Origin: Rhizomys pruinosus
Taxonomy: Eukaryota > Chordata > Mammalia > Rodentia > Spalacidae
NCBI GenBank assembly: GCA_009823505.1
Contig: VZQC01011939.1
Location: 3,576,751-3,640,750 of the forward strand
Length of the DNA stretch: 64,000 bases
Direction of reading: 5' to 3'
Positions 11,305-22,990 of the stretch are shown here, one piece after another. The translations under genes and the position numbers were made by a program. The notes beneath the pieces were generated by a model. It was not told the origin of the DNA. It did no database searches and saw only the letters and a list, made by a program, of their open reading frames with translations. Positions within the stretch are counted from its first letter, which is position 1. The number at the start of each line of letters is the position of its first letter.

Positions 11305-11446
11305 TAACTCCAATTCCAGGAGAACTCCAGTTCCAGGGGAATCCAAGACCCTCTTCTGACCTCCGTGGCATTGCATGACACGGGTGCACAGACCTACATG
11401 CAGACAGTACATTCATACACATACAAAAGTAAATAAAATTAAAAAA
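11305..11446 (+). mobile_element. 5'-truncated B3-like SINE with long TSD
   Basis: Only the 3' body is present, starting inside the duplicated block (TAACTCCAATTCCAGGAG) and ending in poly(A); the tRNA-like head and Pol III boxes are gone. It is still bounded by a perfect 17-bp repeat, AAAAAAGAAGTCTACTG (11288-11304 and 11447-11463). So it inserted as a truncated cDNA and was not clipped later. Confidence 0.95.
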
Positions 11447-11463
11447 AAAAAAGAAGTCTACTG

Positions 11464-11984
11464 GACAAGCTAGTAAACACACGGAGTCACGTGGGTGTCT
11501 TCAGGAAGGTAGGGTTAATAACTTGAGTCCTTCCATGGCAAGCCTGACATACAGTGCTACCTCAATTCTGGTTGTTCTAGGGACCAAGTAATATTCTCCA
11601 GTGCCTTGGGGACATGGAGATGTGTTAGGAAGTGGCCAAATGGATGTCTAGTGACCACATCCCCATGCTCTACCTAAGAGAAGTTTCTTTGAGCAGGACT
11701 TGGGCATGCTGTCTCCCAGCATCTTCCTCTGTATGAGGAGTATATGTTTTAGGGACATGTGCCCTGCTCTGGACACGGACATGAATATGTGCCTGAGCCA
11801 TGAGTACTGGAGAAGTACTTTCATGTAATTGTTGTTAAACATCCATGAAAATACAAAGCCACAATTTAAAGGTAGGTATCCTGAGAAAATTGATACAAAA
11901 TTATGAAGACAATAAAGAAGTAACAGTTTGTCCTCTCATAGTCTTAAATTTCCTTCCTCTTTTCTGTTTTTGTTTCTTTAAAAC
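11464..11984. other. Unique sequence, no gene seen
   Basis: No recognised repeat or coding similarity. Confidence 0.5.
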
Positions 11985-12154
11985 ATTGTACTGTGTGTGT
12001 GTATGTGGGGGGAGGGGTGTGTGTGTGTGTGCACGTGAAGCTGGGACCCCCCAGAGCTGCTGTTATAGATGGTTGTGTGCTACCATGTGGGTGCTGGGAA
12101 CTGAACCCAGGTCCTCCGGAAGAGCAGAAAGTGGTCTTAACCACTGTAGAGCCC
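11985..12154 (-). mobile_element. B3-like SINE, old
   Basis: Antisense; recognisable by TACCATGTGGGTGCTGGGAAC, TGAACCCAGGTCCTCC and GAAGAGCAG. The tail side has become a TG-rich run at 11990-12030. Confidence 0.85.
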
Positions 12155-12298
12155 TGTTTTGATTTTTCGAGACAGTGTCTCAAGTGGCCCTGGATGGACT
12201 CTAAGTCACGGTATAACCAGAGAGGACCTTGAGTTGGCGATCCTCCTAGCTCCACTTCCCAGAGGCTGGGGTTACAAATGTGTGCCGTCACACCCAGG
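12155..12298 (-). mobile_element. B1 SINE, old
   Basis: Antisense: TTCGAGACAGTGTCTCAAGTG, then GGGTTACAAATGTGTGCC. Adjoins the B3-like copy without a gap. Confidence 0.8.
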
Positions 12299-12329
12299 TA
12301 AAGTTAAACTTTCTGTGGCAGAAGCATGC

Positions 12330-12737
12330 TGTTCTAGTTTGTCTTCCATTGCTGTGACAAAACACTCTGACTGACACCAACTTGGGGAGGAAAAGGTTTA
12401 TTCAGCTTATATCTCCTAAGTCACAGTTCATCACTTAGGGAGCCCAAGTCAGGAACTCAGGGCAGAAACCTGGAGGCAGGAGCTGAAGCACAGGCCATGG
12501 AAGAATGCTGTTCACTGGCTTGCTCCCCTGGCCCATGCTCAGCCTGCTTTCTTATACTGTACACAACAACCTGCCCAGGGTGGCACCACCCATAGTGGGC
12601 TGGGCCCTCCCAAACTGCTCGACAATCAAGACAATACTCCACAGATGTGACCACAGGCCAATCGAATGGAGCCAATTCCCCAATTGAGGCTCTCTCAACC
12701 CAGGTGTGTCAAGTTGACACTAAAGCTATCCAGCACA
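12330..12737 (+). mobile_element. Medium-reiterated rodent repeat (RMER1-like), near complete
   Basis: Begins TGTTCTAGTTTGTCTTCC, includes GACAAAACACTCTGACTGAC and GGGAGGAAAAGGTTTATTCAGC, and ends GTGTCAAGTTGACACTAAAG then CAGCACA. The longest copy of this family here. The TG start and CA end could fit an LTR, but I see no secure TSD. Confidence 0.7.
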
Positions 12738-13375
12738 CATGGAGAGTAAAAGTAGGTGAGGAACACATCCAAAGCATTGTCATGGGCCAGCCAGCATGTC
12801 TGCCCAGGTTCTTTTACACTGGGTGTTCTGTCCAGCAGGTAGGGGGAGTGACATGTAAACATGGAGTGAGCTGCCAGGAAATGGAGGTTTGGTTGAGGGT
12901 GGTAACTGAGTGATAATTGCAATAGCAGGATATAGCTTGAGCCCAACTGAGCAAATACAATGCTTGTATGAGAAAATGCTATCCGAGACCATTCTTGCAG
13001 TGTGTCAGGCTTCACTTACACTCTGAGAAGGGTGGGCCAGATTTGCCTGTTTTCTTCTTCTGTACTTTGTGTTCCTGGATACATGTCCCAGCTGCGCACA
13101 TCTCTTTCCAGGTCCACACACTAAAGGTCCGCACGTTGTTAGGAGGCTGGGATTTTATGAATTGTGGATATCTACACATAAATCAGTCTATTTAACATTG
13201 AGTTCCATCTCTACGAATGAAGGCATTTGATGACAACAGTCGAAAGCTGTCTGCACTTTCCAAGCAGTGTGCTGTGTGGAGAAAGTAACATATACCACGG
13301 CAGCTTTGACAAGTTCCCTTTAAGTTTTCTTTTTTTTCCCTAAACTTCTTGAGAAACAAAGGATATTGTATGCTT
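12738..13375. other. Unique sequence, no gene seen
   Basis: No recognised repeat or coding similarity. Confidence 0.5.
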
Positions 13376-13660
13376 GTGTTTGTGTGTATGTCAATGTGTT
13401 CATGTGCCTGTATACATGTGTGTGTAGATGCACATGCATGTGTGTGGAGCCCAGAGGCTGACACATTATTTTTAGAGACAAGATTTGTGATTAAACCCCA
13501 GACTTGCTGATTCTGCTAGATTGATTAGCCAGGGAGCTCCAGTGATCCTCTAGTCTCCGAGCTCTAGGGTGATGCTGTCCCACCCAGCTTTTTACATGAG
13601 TGCTGGAGATCTGAACTAAAGTCCTCTTGCTTGTGTGGTAAGCACCTCCCAGCCTGACTT
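13376..13660 (-). mobile_element. B4 (RSINE1-type) SINE, old
   Basis: Antisense order: CA/TG-rich tail, GTGGAGCCCAGAGGCTGACA, a B1-like middle (GAGCTCCAGTGATCC, CCACCCAGC), then the ID-like head complement (GCTTGTGTGGTAAGC). Confidence 0.6.
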
Positions 13661-14500
13661 AAGGAACTTTTAAAGGTGTGACCCAATGCCCTTGTTGAAC
13701 TTCAGCGGTGGTGTCCGTGCACAGTTGGTCTCTTTGGACTACAGACAGAAGGTTAGGCAGGCTGTCTGCACACATCACTGTGTAAAGCAAATGTCAGAGG
13801 CGAGCTCTCGTATTTGGTCAGGGCTCCACTTCTACACAGGTATTTCCTAAATCTGCCCTTGATGAGCTTCTCCAGCCATAGCTCTGTCAGTTTACTCTGG
13901 ATCTTCACAGACTGTGTGCATCCTGGAAATGTCATCTGCTGGGACTGCAATTATGGCCCTCCAGCAATCACCGGCACAATGCAGAATGGGTGGAATTCAG
14001 GTGAGCGAGAGAACCAGCAATCAAGCCAGGGAAGGGAGAACAAAGCCATTTTCTTTCATTCGCCGTCAACACAACCATCAGGCCTTAATTACAAGGCAAG
14101 TGTGGGGCTGGAGCTGAAAGGCTTATTATTATACAGTTCAGCTCCAAATCAGCTCTGCATTGATGAGCAGCACCCAGAGGAAGGCAGCACAGCCCCAGTG
14201 AAAAGGAGCAGACCCCAAACGCAGCAATGAGTGGCAGGGAGCATGCTCCGGGGAATTAAAAATAATTCTGCAAGGAAGGGAGGCGTGGAACACCTTAGAG
14301 CCAGCTAAAAATATACTGCAAAAGTCCTGCATCCTTGTTTGATGCACTCATCATCAAATCTAACACAATCACTCACTGTAGCCAGAGCTGCTTCATTTTG
14401 TAGCATCGGCTGCTCATCTTGAACCGGCCTTCTGTTCTAACAATACTCCTCAAAGATGCTCTAAACATGCATACAGAGGCTACATGTTTGGTTGTTTTTC
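13661..14500. other. Repeat-free block, candidate conserved non-coding element
   Basis: No repeat recognised. Between 14050 and 14320 it holds TTAATTA, a perfect inverted repeat GAATTA-AAAA-TAATTC (14253-14268) and a MEF2-like CTAAAAATAT (14305-14314). Conservation cannot be judged from one sequence. Confidence 0.35.
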
Positions 14501-14504
14501 CAAA

Positions 14505-14506
<2 letters not shown>

Positions 14507-14543
<37 letters not shown>

Positions 14544-14578
14544 TTGTGTGTGTGTGTGATTGTGTGTGTGTGCGTATG
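14507..14578. repeat. (TG)n microsatellite
   Basis: TG dinucleotides with two GATTG interruptions. Confidence 0.97.
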
Positions 14579-14804
14579 TGTGTGCATTAGCACTAACTGT
14601 GTATGACACGTGCATATACATCTCAACTTTGGCTGTTGTTCCTCAGGAACCATCCACCTTATTTTATAATACAGGGCCTAGGACTCACCAAATAGGCTAG
14701 GCTGGGTGCTGGCCGGTGAGACCCAGGGATTTACTTGTCTCTGTCTCCTCAGGACCAGTATTCCAAACATTGGAATTGCAAACATTGCCACCAGTTTCTT
14801 TTGA

Positions 14805-15140
14805 TGTTTAAGTTGGTTTGAATGAGAATATCCCCCATGGGCTCCATGTATTTAGAAATTTTGAACCCAGTTTGTAGTACTGTTCTGAGAGGTTTTAGGA
14901 GGTGCAATCCTGCAAGAGGAAACATGCCACTGGGGAAGGGCCTTGCCAGCTTTCTAGTCTTCCTCTGCTTCCTGGGCTGTTTGAAGATGTGATCGTGCAG
15001 TTTCTGCTCCTACCACCTCTGCCGCTATGCCTCCCTAGCCAGCCCTACTCCTTCTGGAACCATAAACCAAAGAAGCACTTCCTTCCATAAGCTGCCTTGG
15101 TTGTACTGTTTTACAGGAACAGAATAGAAATGAACACAGA
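14805..15140 (+). mobile_element. Solo LTR, ERVL/MaLR-like, diverged
   Basis: GGTTTGAATGAGAATATCCCCCATG near the left end and CATAAGCTGCCTTGGTTG then AACAGAATAGAAATGAAC at the right match the family also present at 22545-22865. No internal retroviral sequence next to it. Confidence 0.6.
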
Positions 15141-15446
15141 AGCTGGTACCAGGAGAGTGGGGTGTGGCTGTGAAGAACCTGTCTATGTGATTTTGGGGAG
15201 GAAAGTGGAAGACTTCAGAAGTCGGACTAGAAAAGTGGTTGAATGATGTCAAAGCAGAGCTTAGCAGGTCATTCCAGTAGGAGCCTGGAAGAAAGCAGTG
15301 CTGAGAGCAAAGTAGTCCCAGAGGGAAATAAGGACTTAAATACAAAGTGGGATATTTTGGCAAAGCATCTGGCTGCAGTTTGCCCATAGCCTAGGAGCTA
15401 GACTGAGGCTAAGTTGAAAAGTAATGGACTAATTTCCTTGGCAAAG

Positions 15447-15745
15447 AAAGGGTTTACCAGGCTTGTAGCTCATAGTCCATCATCAAGGAAAGCCAAGGAA
15501 GGAACTCAGGGCAGGAACCTGAAACACAGACCATGGAAGAACACTGCTTACTGGCTTGTTCCTCTGGCTTGTGATCAGCTTGCTTTCTGATTCGACACAG
15601 GGACACCTGCCCAGGGGTGGCCCAGGCTTTATCACTCAACAATAAAGAATGCCCTCCTGACATGGACACAGACCAATCCAAAAAGGAAATTCCTCAGCTG
15701 AGGTTCCCTCCACCCAGATATGTCAAATTGACAGCTGCAGTTATC
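15447..15745 (+). mobile_element. Medium-reiterated rodent repeat (RMER1-like), 5' truncated
   Basis: Shares GGAACTCAGGGCAGGAACCTG, CTTACTGGCTTGTTCC, CTGCCCAGGGGTGGC and TGTCAAATTGACAG with the 12330-12737 copy. Confidence 0.7.
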
Positions 15746-15837
15746 TGGCACAATGTGGATTCTGAGGGACTGAAGGCAAGCACTTTACCCATTGAACTAT
15801 CCTTCCAGCCCTGTTTCTAATTCTTGTTTATTATTTA

Positions 15838-15986
15838 TTTGATCTTTTTGAGACAGAGTCTCCCTGTAGACCCATGTGGCCTAGAAATTGCTATATAGAC
15901 TAGGCTGGATGTGATCTCACAGAGATTCACCTGCTTCTGCCTCCTGAGTGCTTAGATTAAAGATGTGCACCACCAAGCCCAGCCCT
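15838..15986 (-). mobile_element. B1 SINE
   Basis: Antisense: TTTTTGAGACAGAGTCTCCC, CACAGAGATTCACCTGC, TTAAAGATGTGCACCACC. Confidence 0.9.
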
Positions 15987-15987
15987 A

Positions 15988-16191
15988 TTTATTTTTATGA
16001 CCTATGAGAGTTTTGCATGAATATATTTGTGTACCTGTGAATGCAATGCCTGTGGAAGCCAGTGGAGGGGATTAGATTCCTTGGAACTGGAGTTACAGAT
16101 TGTTGTTGGCCTCTTTGTGGGTGCTGTGAAACAAAACCAAGTCTCTCAGAAGAGCAGCCAGTGATTTTCATCTCTAAATAATCTCTCCAGA
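15988..16191 (-). mobile_element. B3-like SINE, old
   Basis: Antisense: TGAATGCAATGCCTGTGGAAG, GGAACTGGAGTTACAGATTG, AGAAGAGCAGCCAGTG, ending in a degenerate ATCTCTCCAG head. Confidence 0.85.
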
Positions 16192-16437
16192 ATACTTGTT
16201 TCTAATTCTTTATGGACAACTTGATCATATCTTTTAAAAGCCCTCAGACTCTCCTTCATGTATATAATAGATATCTATTTATAACTTACCATTTATTTAT
16301 ATTAAATGAATATTTTATCTATTTTTATGTCCACACTGAAATGTTGAGTTCAAAATCTCCTTTAGAAAACTAAGTAGTGGTGATGGTTAAATGTAAACCT
16401 AACCATCTACTAATATAGCCTCTGTGTTAAAAAAATA

Positions 16438-16512
16438 GGTCTGGGAATGAAGAACAGCAGTAGAATGCTTGCCTAGCTTGCTCAAGGGCCTGAGTTCAAT
16501 TCTTAGTACTAC
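16438..16512 (+). mobile_element. ID-like SINE
   Basis: tRNA-Ala-like ID body: TAGAATGCTTGCCTAGCTTG and CTGAGTTCAATTCTTAGTAC, followed by an A-rich (GATA/AAAT) tail to about 16545. Confidence 0.75.
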
Positions 16513-16545
16513 AAACAATAAACAAATAGATAGATAAATAAATAA

Positions 16546-19500
16546 ATAATAAATTAGCTGTTTACTGATAGGAATCATACATTCCTTCCTGTATCAAAAA
16601 AACCTGTATATATGTTTGAATTAGCAAAAAAAAAATCATTGTTCATTGCTACTGAAATGTAATTGTCATAGTGTTGGGCAAATGCTACAATACAAATTCA
16701 CAACTGTTTTCCTTGGAGTCCTGAAAGGAGATTCTGCTATTGTTAATGTGGCTCTGGTGGTAGGGCCTGAGGTACAGTCTATGGGACAGGGATGGGCACT
16801 GTGTTGCCCCCCCCACCTCTCAGGTGTGTCTCTGAATGGGCACAAGCTCAGGGCACAGGCTTAATCTAGGGCAGATGGGAGTCAAGCACAAGTGTTTATA
16901 GTCTTGATGCCACATGACATTACCAGACTTTCACATTATCACTTCATGTATTTAAGTGCCCTAGAAAATTGTCCCTGGTCTGCCTGGTTGGACCACTTGC
17001 TGGAGCAAATCTGTAGAGAACCATACACTGAACTGATAATAAGGAGGCGGACCAGACCTCAGTGGAATCCTGCATCTCTGTGTTCCTTCCCTGATCTGTG
17101 CTTTCCTGGTCTTCTGTGGTCCCAGGCACTAGGATCTGTCTCACAGATGCTAATGTTTCCTGAGCCTGGTGCTTAGGTAGGGAGGGAAGGAACTCATGGA
17201 CACTGGAGAGAAGCTGTGTTGTTGCTGGCAGACTTGCCAGATGCAGGGCTGAGCTGTGTACTGTGTGAGGTTTGAGTGGCCCAACCCTATCTAGGCATCT
17301 AAGCCTCTGGTGCCTCTGAAATCTTCACTCTTCTATTTTATTTTTCTCCCCCTGCCTTCCTAAGTGTGAGGGTTACAGGCAGATTCCACATATATGGCCT
17401 CTCTGGGTCTCTTACCCCTGGCTGGAGGCTGGTGTTTATCATTGAGGCCCACTCGTTCTTCTCTCAGAGCCCTCTAGACAGGCAGCTTCTGGGCCAGTTC
17501 TCCAAGTGCTGTTCCATGCATGCTCCACTATGCAGAGCAATGACCTTGGTCAGCTCAGATGGCACAGTGCTGCTCCTGTTTAAGTCCTTCCACAGCTCAC
17601 CCTGGCTCCGCATGGGTGACTCTGACAGCTCTCTCCCACTTCTAATGCACAAGCACAGTCTCCCAGAGCGCTTCCTGAGTGGAGTGCTTATAGTCCAGGC
17701 CTTCCGCTGCCTTACTCCTTTGGGAGGGTCTGAGGTCTTCCCTAGCCCAACAACATGGTCTGGGAGACGGAGTTCTTTTCAGATGTGTCAACCAAAACCA
17801 TTTCTACAGTGTGGTGAGGTGGAAACAGGAGAATTCAGCAAGAGACTTCTAAATGTGAAACACCGGCTCTTCTGATAATTGCTATGGAAAGTATTGTTTT
17901 CATAAATATATCACTTCTATTAACATGTAATGAGTTTTTAATTATTTTTAGTGGCTAAACAAGGAAACAAATGATGCCTATAATATCTCCATTTAGATTT
18001 TTAAGCTGGCAGCAATATCCCTCATAAAAAATAACTCTGTGCGGGACTCAGAATAAGAAGGCCCCCAAAGGGTTTTGGGGAGCAAAGCTCTTGACAGCTG
18101 TAGCCCTTGGGAAGAGAGATTGTAGCCCCCCCAGGCCCCGACATACACATTAAGCCCTCTGTGGTATGCGTCTCAGGACATTTGCCCCAGCTGCTGCTTC
18201 TGACAGGAACAGCCAGCCACCAGGCCTGAAAGTCACTCCTCTTTGTAGTAAGGTTTGCTTCTGTTCACCATAACAGCTCTGAGATTTTTTTCCCTTTACC
18301 CATGGCCCCAATTTTTAATTGTCTGAATTACTTCTTTAGGTTTTTTTCTACTTTTCTTATGAGAAGAAAATATTTTTTTAATATATAACTCCTCCCCCTC
18401 ATTTCCTGTGGCAAATTCCCACAGTCTTGCATGCAAGAAACACTAGTTGTTTGATAGTAAATAGCGAAATGAGTGAATGAGCTAGGGGCTGTGGTATCTC
18501 AGAACCGACCTTGACATGGCTCTTCTGCATTCATGAACAGACCAGATTCCTGTTCACTAGTGTGTTAAAGGTGCTTTCACTGGGAGACTGGAAAGTGAAC
18601 ATAGTTACCACGGGCATGTTTGGGAATCCCGGAGTGGACATGGAGTTGATGGGCTGGTCCTTGGGTAGCGTAGCATGGTAGGTGAGACTGGAGCTCTAAA
18701 GAGAACTGCTCACGTGGGATCTCACTCAACTGGGGCCTAAGGCCTGGGTCCCAGCACGCAGTGAAGCCAGCGTCTGAGTTTGTGGAGTAAATGCCATCAG
18801 CTTCTCATCGGGAAAAGAGGCCTGGTGAGAATGTCAGCACCACACGTATCTCTTAGGAAGGCCTAGAGAGCTCCCTGCCATGTCCTTGTTAATCTAAGCA
18901 AATGGAGGGTGCGGGGCTCACTGCTCTACCACGCCTGCACAGCATCTGCAGAAGGAGCAACTTCTACTTCCCTAAGAAAGAGGAGGTTGTGTTGATGGGA
19001 GCCTGGCTGGGCCCTGGGGCAGTCAGAGCCCGACTGCATATCCAGTGACCAGGGCATGGGCTTCAAGAATAAAAGCTGGCCGCTTGTCCACAAGGGTGGG
19101 AACGTAAGCCCAGATTGTGTGGACCGGAAGTACAGAGCCTGGCTGGGGCTGCATGTGAAAGCCTGGCCATTCCTCAGGTCCCGTTCCCACCCCTCAGCAG
19201 CTCAACAGCAGGAGAGGAGGATCTCCAAGAACCGACAAGCAGGATTCCTTGAGGTTAGGGACTCATCAGCCAGGGACCGCGTGGTGGCAGCACCTCTGCG
19301 GCTGTCTCATTCATTGCCTAAGTAGTGACGGAGCACTCCTACTGACCCTGCTCCTCTGACAACAGTGATGCTGGATACATTCTGGCTTTTCATTCTGCCG
19401 TCCCTTTTCCATAGGTGTCAATCTCTAGAATCAGAGAGCTGACCTGAATTGCCTTCTAATCTGCTAAATAGGAATGGGGCGGTCTTAAATTCTGTTTCAG

Positions 19501-20826
19501 GAGATCAAGATTCAATGCAACCACACTCGAAGAGTGGTCTAAGAGGACAGAGCCTATGGACTGTCATTCCATACTTCCTGGTGACAGCAGGAAAGTAGCT
19601 GTCAGCATTTGGGAGCAAAGGGCTCCATACCCCAGCGGGCCAGTGCGTTTCTCCTTTGTCTCACTCACTGTGGCTGGTACTTCCATGATTTCCACACACT
19701 GTTACTGCTTGCTACCTTCCTCCTCAGAAAAAGCTTCATCAGGAGATCAGGCAGCAGAATCCTGAATCGGTGTGCCCACAGGACAGGGAGGACTTGTGGG
19801 AACTGGCGGTGGGTGGGGACTGTCACAGGCTCAGCTTGCACTCAGCAGCTTTGTTTGCAGAGCTCTTCGTAAATGTCTGCCTGTTCTCTTTCTTTAGCCT
19901 CTCTGACTTCAAACTGATACTGCCGCCTGCCCATGCTCCGGGGCACATCCACCAGTCCAGGAAACCTACCTTTGTGTGTTTACTCCAACGGTGGCTGTGA
20001 GGAGCATCCACCCTCATGAGATCCAAGAACTCTAAGAACTTAGTTGACCGGTACAATGTGGCCTCATGTCCATAACACAGAAGGGCATTGCTCCCCCACA
20101 GATGTGATGCTACGGTATCAATGCTGGGAGGGGCAGCGTGGACAGGGAGTGGCTCTGTTCTGTCGACAGCACATGACCTGTACTGGACAGTAATCCTCAA
20201 GGGGGAAGGCCAGACTCCATGTCTTCAGAAGGAAGTTATATCTTGTACAGCCAAGACTTGTGGCAGAGGAACCCAGAGTGACATGTCCATATTGAGCACT
20301 AGCTTCCTGCTAGAGGTGTTTGTAGGAAACGGAGTGGTCTATTGATCTGAAAATCTGAACAGAGTTGGGTAAAACTGTCTAACAGAGGGGCTTTGACCAG
20401 GACTCAAGACCCACAAGAGAGAAGTTGCTGGGGAAAGTGAGAGGCTTTGAGTTAAGGCTGCTCTCTGGGAGCAAGGCCACTGGAAACAACACGGTTCCCG
20501 TGGGAACTGAGCTACTGTGTAGTAGACTCACAACAGAAAACGATGTGTTTTAAGTGAGGTAGTCCATCCCCAACCTAGATGCCCAAGAGAAATGAATATA
20601 CGAACTTATCCTGAAAGTCATGCAATATCAACTTAGATGTGAAGTGAAAACATGTTTTCTCTGTGGTGTCCACAGTTCAGGCAAAGTAAAACAAAAAAGG
20701 CATACAGCCATATAGATCTAAGCAAAATGGCAGCCAATACAGCAGACACATTGAGGGTGTCTGGAAGGAACCTAAGTAGGATGAAAATGCTTTAAGGAAC
20801 CTAAGAAAAGCTAAATTTCAGAAGAT
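16546..20826. other. 4.3-kb repeat-poor block, no gene recognised
   Basis: Longest stretch without a recognised SINE, LINE or LTR. Frames up to 169 codons (17366-17875) show no domain, and I could not build a splice-site chain. The 18000-18500 part is AT-rich with TAATTG-type homeobox cores. It may hold unrecognised exons or regulatory DNA. Confidence 0.4.
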
Positions 20827-20827
20827 G

Positions 20828-20936
20828 AAAGTGGAGGCCAGGTGTGACGGGACATGAATGAAATATCCGTGCCTGCAAGGGAGAAGCAGGAGGATCGCAC
20901 ATTAGAAGCTGGCCTATGCCACATAGTGAGGTCCTG
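20828..20936 (+). mobile_element. B1 SINE fragment, very old
   Basis: GGCCAGGTGTGACGGGACATG and GAAGCAGGAGGATCGCA, CTGGCCTATGCCACATAGTGAG, in B1 order with heavy divergence. Confidence 0.65.
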
Positions 20937-21095
20937 AAGTAAGTAACAGAAACTTTACAATTGAAAACTATGCTCATAGAAATTTGGAGCTCAGTTGATA
21001 TGATTAATAACAATACTCCTGTGAACCCAGCAGAAAAATAAGTGAACTGAAAATGGTTCAGAAAAAAAAAAAATCAATGACTAATATATAGATAG

Positions 21096-21314
21096 GTCCA
21101 CAGAGGTGGCTCACTGGATAAAGGGACCTGCTGCCAAGCCTCAAAGCTTGAATTTAATCCCTGGAACCCACACGGAGGAAGAAGAGAACTGATTCTTGTG
21201 AGTTGTCCTCTGACTTTCACAAGCAAGATGTGGCATGCTGTGTACCCACACTCACAACCCTCCAGACACAAACAAATAAAATAATAAAATATAGATAGAT
21301 AGATAGATAGATAG
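21096..21314 (+). mobile_element. B3/B4-type SINE plus (GATA)n
   Basis: GGTGGCTCACTGGATAAAGG, GGAACCCACACGGAGGAAG and GTTGTCCTCTGACTTTCAC are typical of this SINE group. The tail runs into (GATA)n at 21291-21314. Confidence 0.75.
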
Positions 21315-22329
21315 ACACATAGATACATAGATAGAATAACAGGAAATTCACAGAGCATATGAGATATCTGCTAAACACAATAAACTTGTCAAATGTATAA
21401 TAGACCCCCAGAGAGAACAGAGGAACAAAAACAATATTTGAAAAGACAGAGGCTAATAACTTTCCAAACAGGATGAAGGGATATTCATTCACAAGTTCAA
21501 CAAGGTCTCAGAATCCCAACTGGGATAACCATAAAGAAAATCACTAATGAAAAGCAAATAACAAGAAGAAAACTTTTATAAAACATCAAAATTACCAATG
21601 GATGATTTCCCAGAAAAAACCTATAGAATTCAGAAGACAAGTGTATTTTATATTAGAAATGTTTACAGAATGGTTTTCTAATCTGGAAAAAAGTTCTTCA
21701 AAACTGATAATGAAGGCAAGACATGTTCAGATACACGAATAAGAACTGAAGCCTGCAGATCCGCATTCAAGGGAAAGATTCTTAACTAAGAAGGAAGGTT
21801 CTGGTTGTAACTTGGGGAAGCTTGAAGGTACAGTGAGCCCCCCCCCACAAAAACTGTGAACACAGGAGAACTAAAATGACTGTTGACTGAAAACTTATCA
21901 GAACATCTTGTGATTTGATGTGTTAGAAGGAAATCACTGTATGTAACAAATGTTCATCTGCATCCCTACATGCATGGCCCTTCTCATGGTCACAAACAAA
22001 TGAGAGAGACTTTGGGTAAAGCCTTGAAAAGGGTGCAGATTCTGGGAAATGGTAGAGCTGCCTTTAATGTCAAATGTTAATGAGTCTAGAATGCCGGCTG
22101 CTACCTCAGGATAGCAGATAAACGAGGTCAAAGACTATGTATTTAACAAGCCAAGTCTAAATAAATAATATAACATAAATGAATTGCAGATGACAGTCAC
22201 AGGAAAGGTAGGGTAATAGATAACAACAAGAATTGGAAGTCACAAACTGGATGTGATACCCGGTGACTTCAGCAGTCAGAGGTTATCACACTGGATTAAA
22301 ACAGAAACCAACTAAACGTAGCTTTCAAG

Positions 22330-22990
22330 GCTCATATCTGAGACCTTGAAAGCCTAAAGACCTGGGTTTGATTCTCAGAACCCACGTAAAAAAATAATCC
22401 AGGCATGTTGGCATGTGTTCGTAATCCTCATGCTCGGAAGGTGGACACAGGCGGGTCCTTGGAGTTTGCCGTCCAGCCAGCCTCACTTACTCAGTGAGTT
22501 CCAGGCCACTAGGAGACACTACTCCCCCAAACCAAGGTGGTCAGTGTGGTAGTCTGAATGAGCAATGTAGGCTCATGTATCTGAGCACTACTCCCCAGTT
22601 GGTGGTGCTCAGGGAGGATATGGAAACAGGAGGTGGAGGAAGTATGTCAAGGGGGAAGGCTTTGAGAGCTTATTGCTTTGCTCTCTCTCTTCCTATTTGC
22701 ATTTGAAAATATGCTCTCTCATCTTCCTAATCCAGCAAGCTGCTGCCATGCCCTCCCCACCGTCATGGACTCTTCCTCTGGAAGCTTAAGCCCAAAAAAC
22801 TCTTCCTTCCCTACATCACTTTTGATCACTAATGTTCTATCAAAGCAACCAAAGTAACTCATATAGTCAGTATCTAAGAAAGGACAACAGAGGTTGCCCT
22901 CTGGCTTCCACATGTGCACCCTCCCACACATGAATATGTACAAGAGCACACATGACTCATGTCTGAAATACAAGTACAAATGAAAACATT
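22330..22990 (+). mobile_element. B4 SINE split by an LTR
   Basis: Left part 22330-22544: GACCTGGGTTTGATTCTCAG and ATCCAGGCATGTTGGCATG. The right part resumes at 22871 with the family tail (GAGGTTGCCCTCTGGCTTCC, then a CA-rich end). The split is explained by the LTR at 22545-22865. Confidence 0.75.
22545..22865 (+). mobile_element. Solo LTR, ERVL/MaLR-like, with 5-bp TSD
   Basis: Starts TGTGGTAGTCTGAATGAG and ends near AGTAACTCATATA. It is bounded by GTCAG on both sides (22540-22544 and 22866-22870); a 5-bp TSD and a TG start fit class III LTRs. Inserted inside a B4. No internal retroviral region and no coding capacity. Confidence 0.7.

Noticed and set aside
17366..17875. 169-codon plus-strand open frame
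   Set aside because: No domain or codon pattern I recognise; not linked to plausible splice sites.
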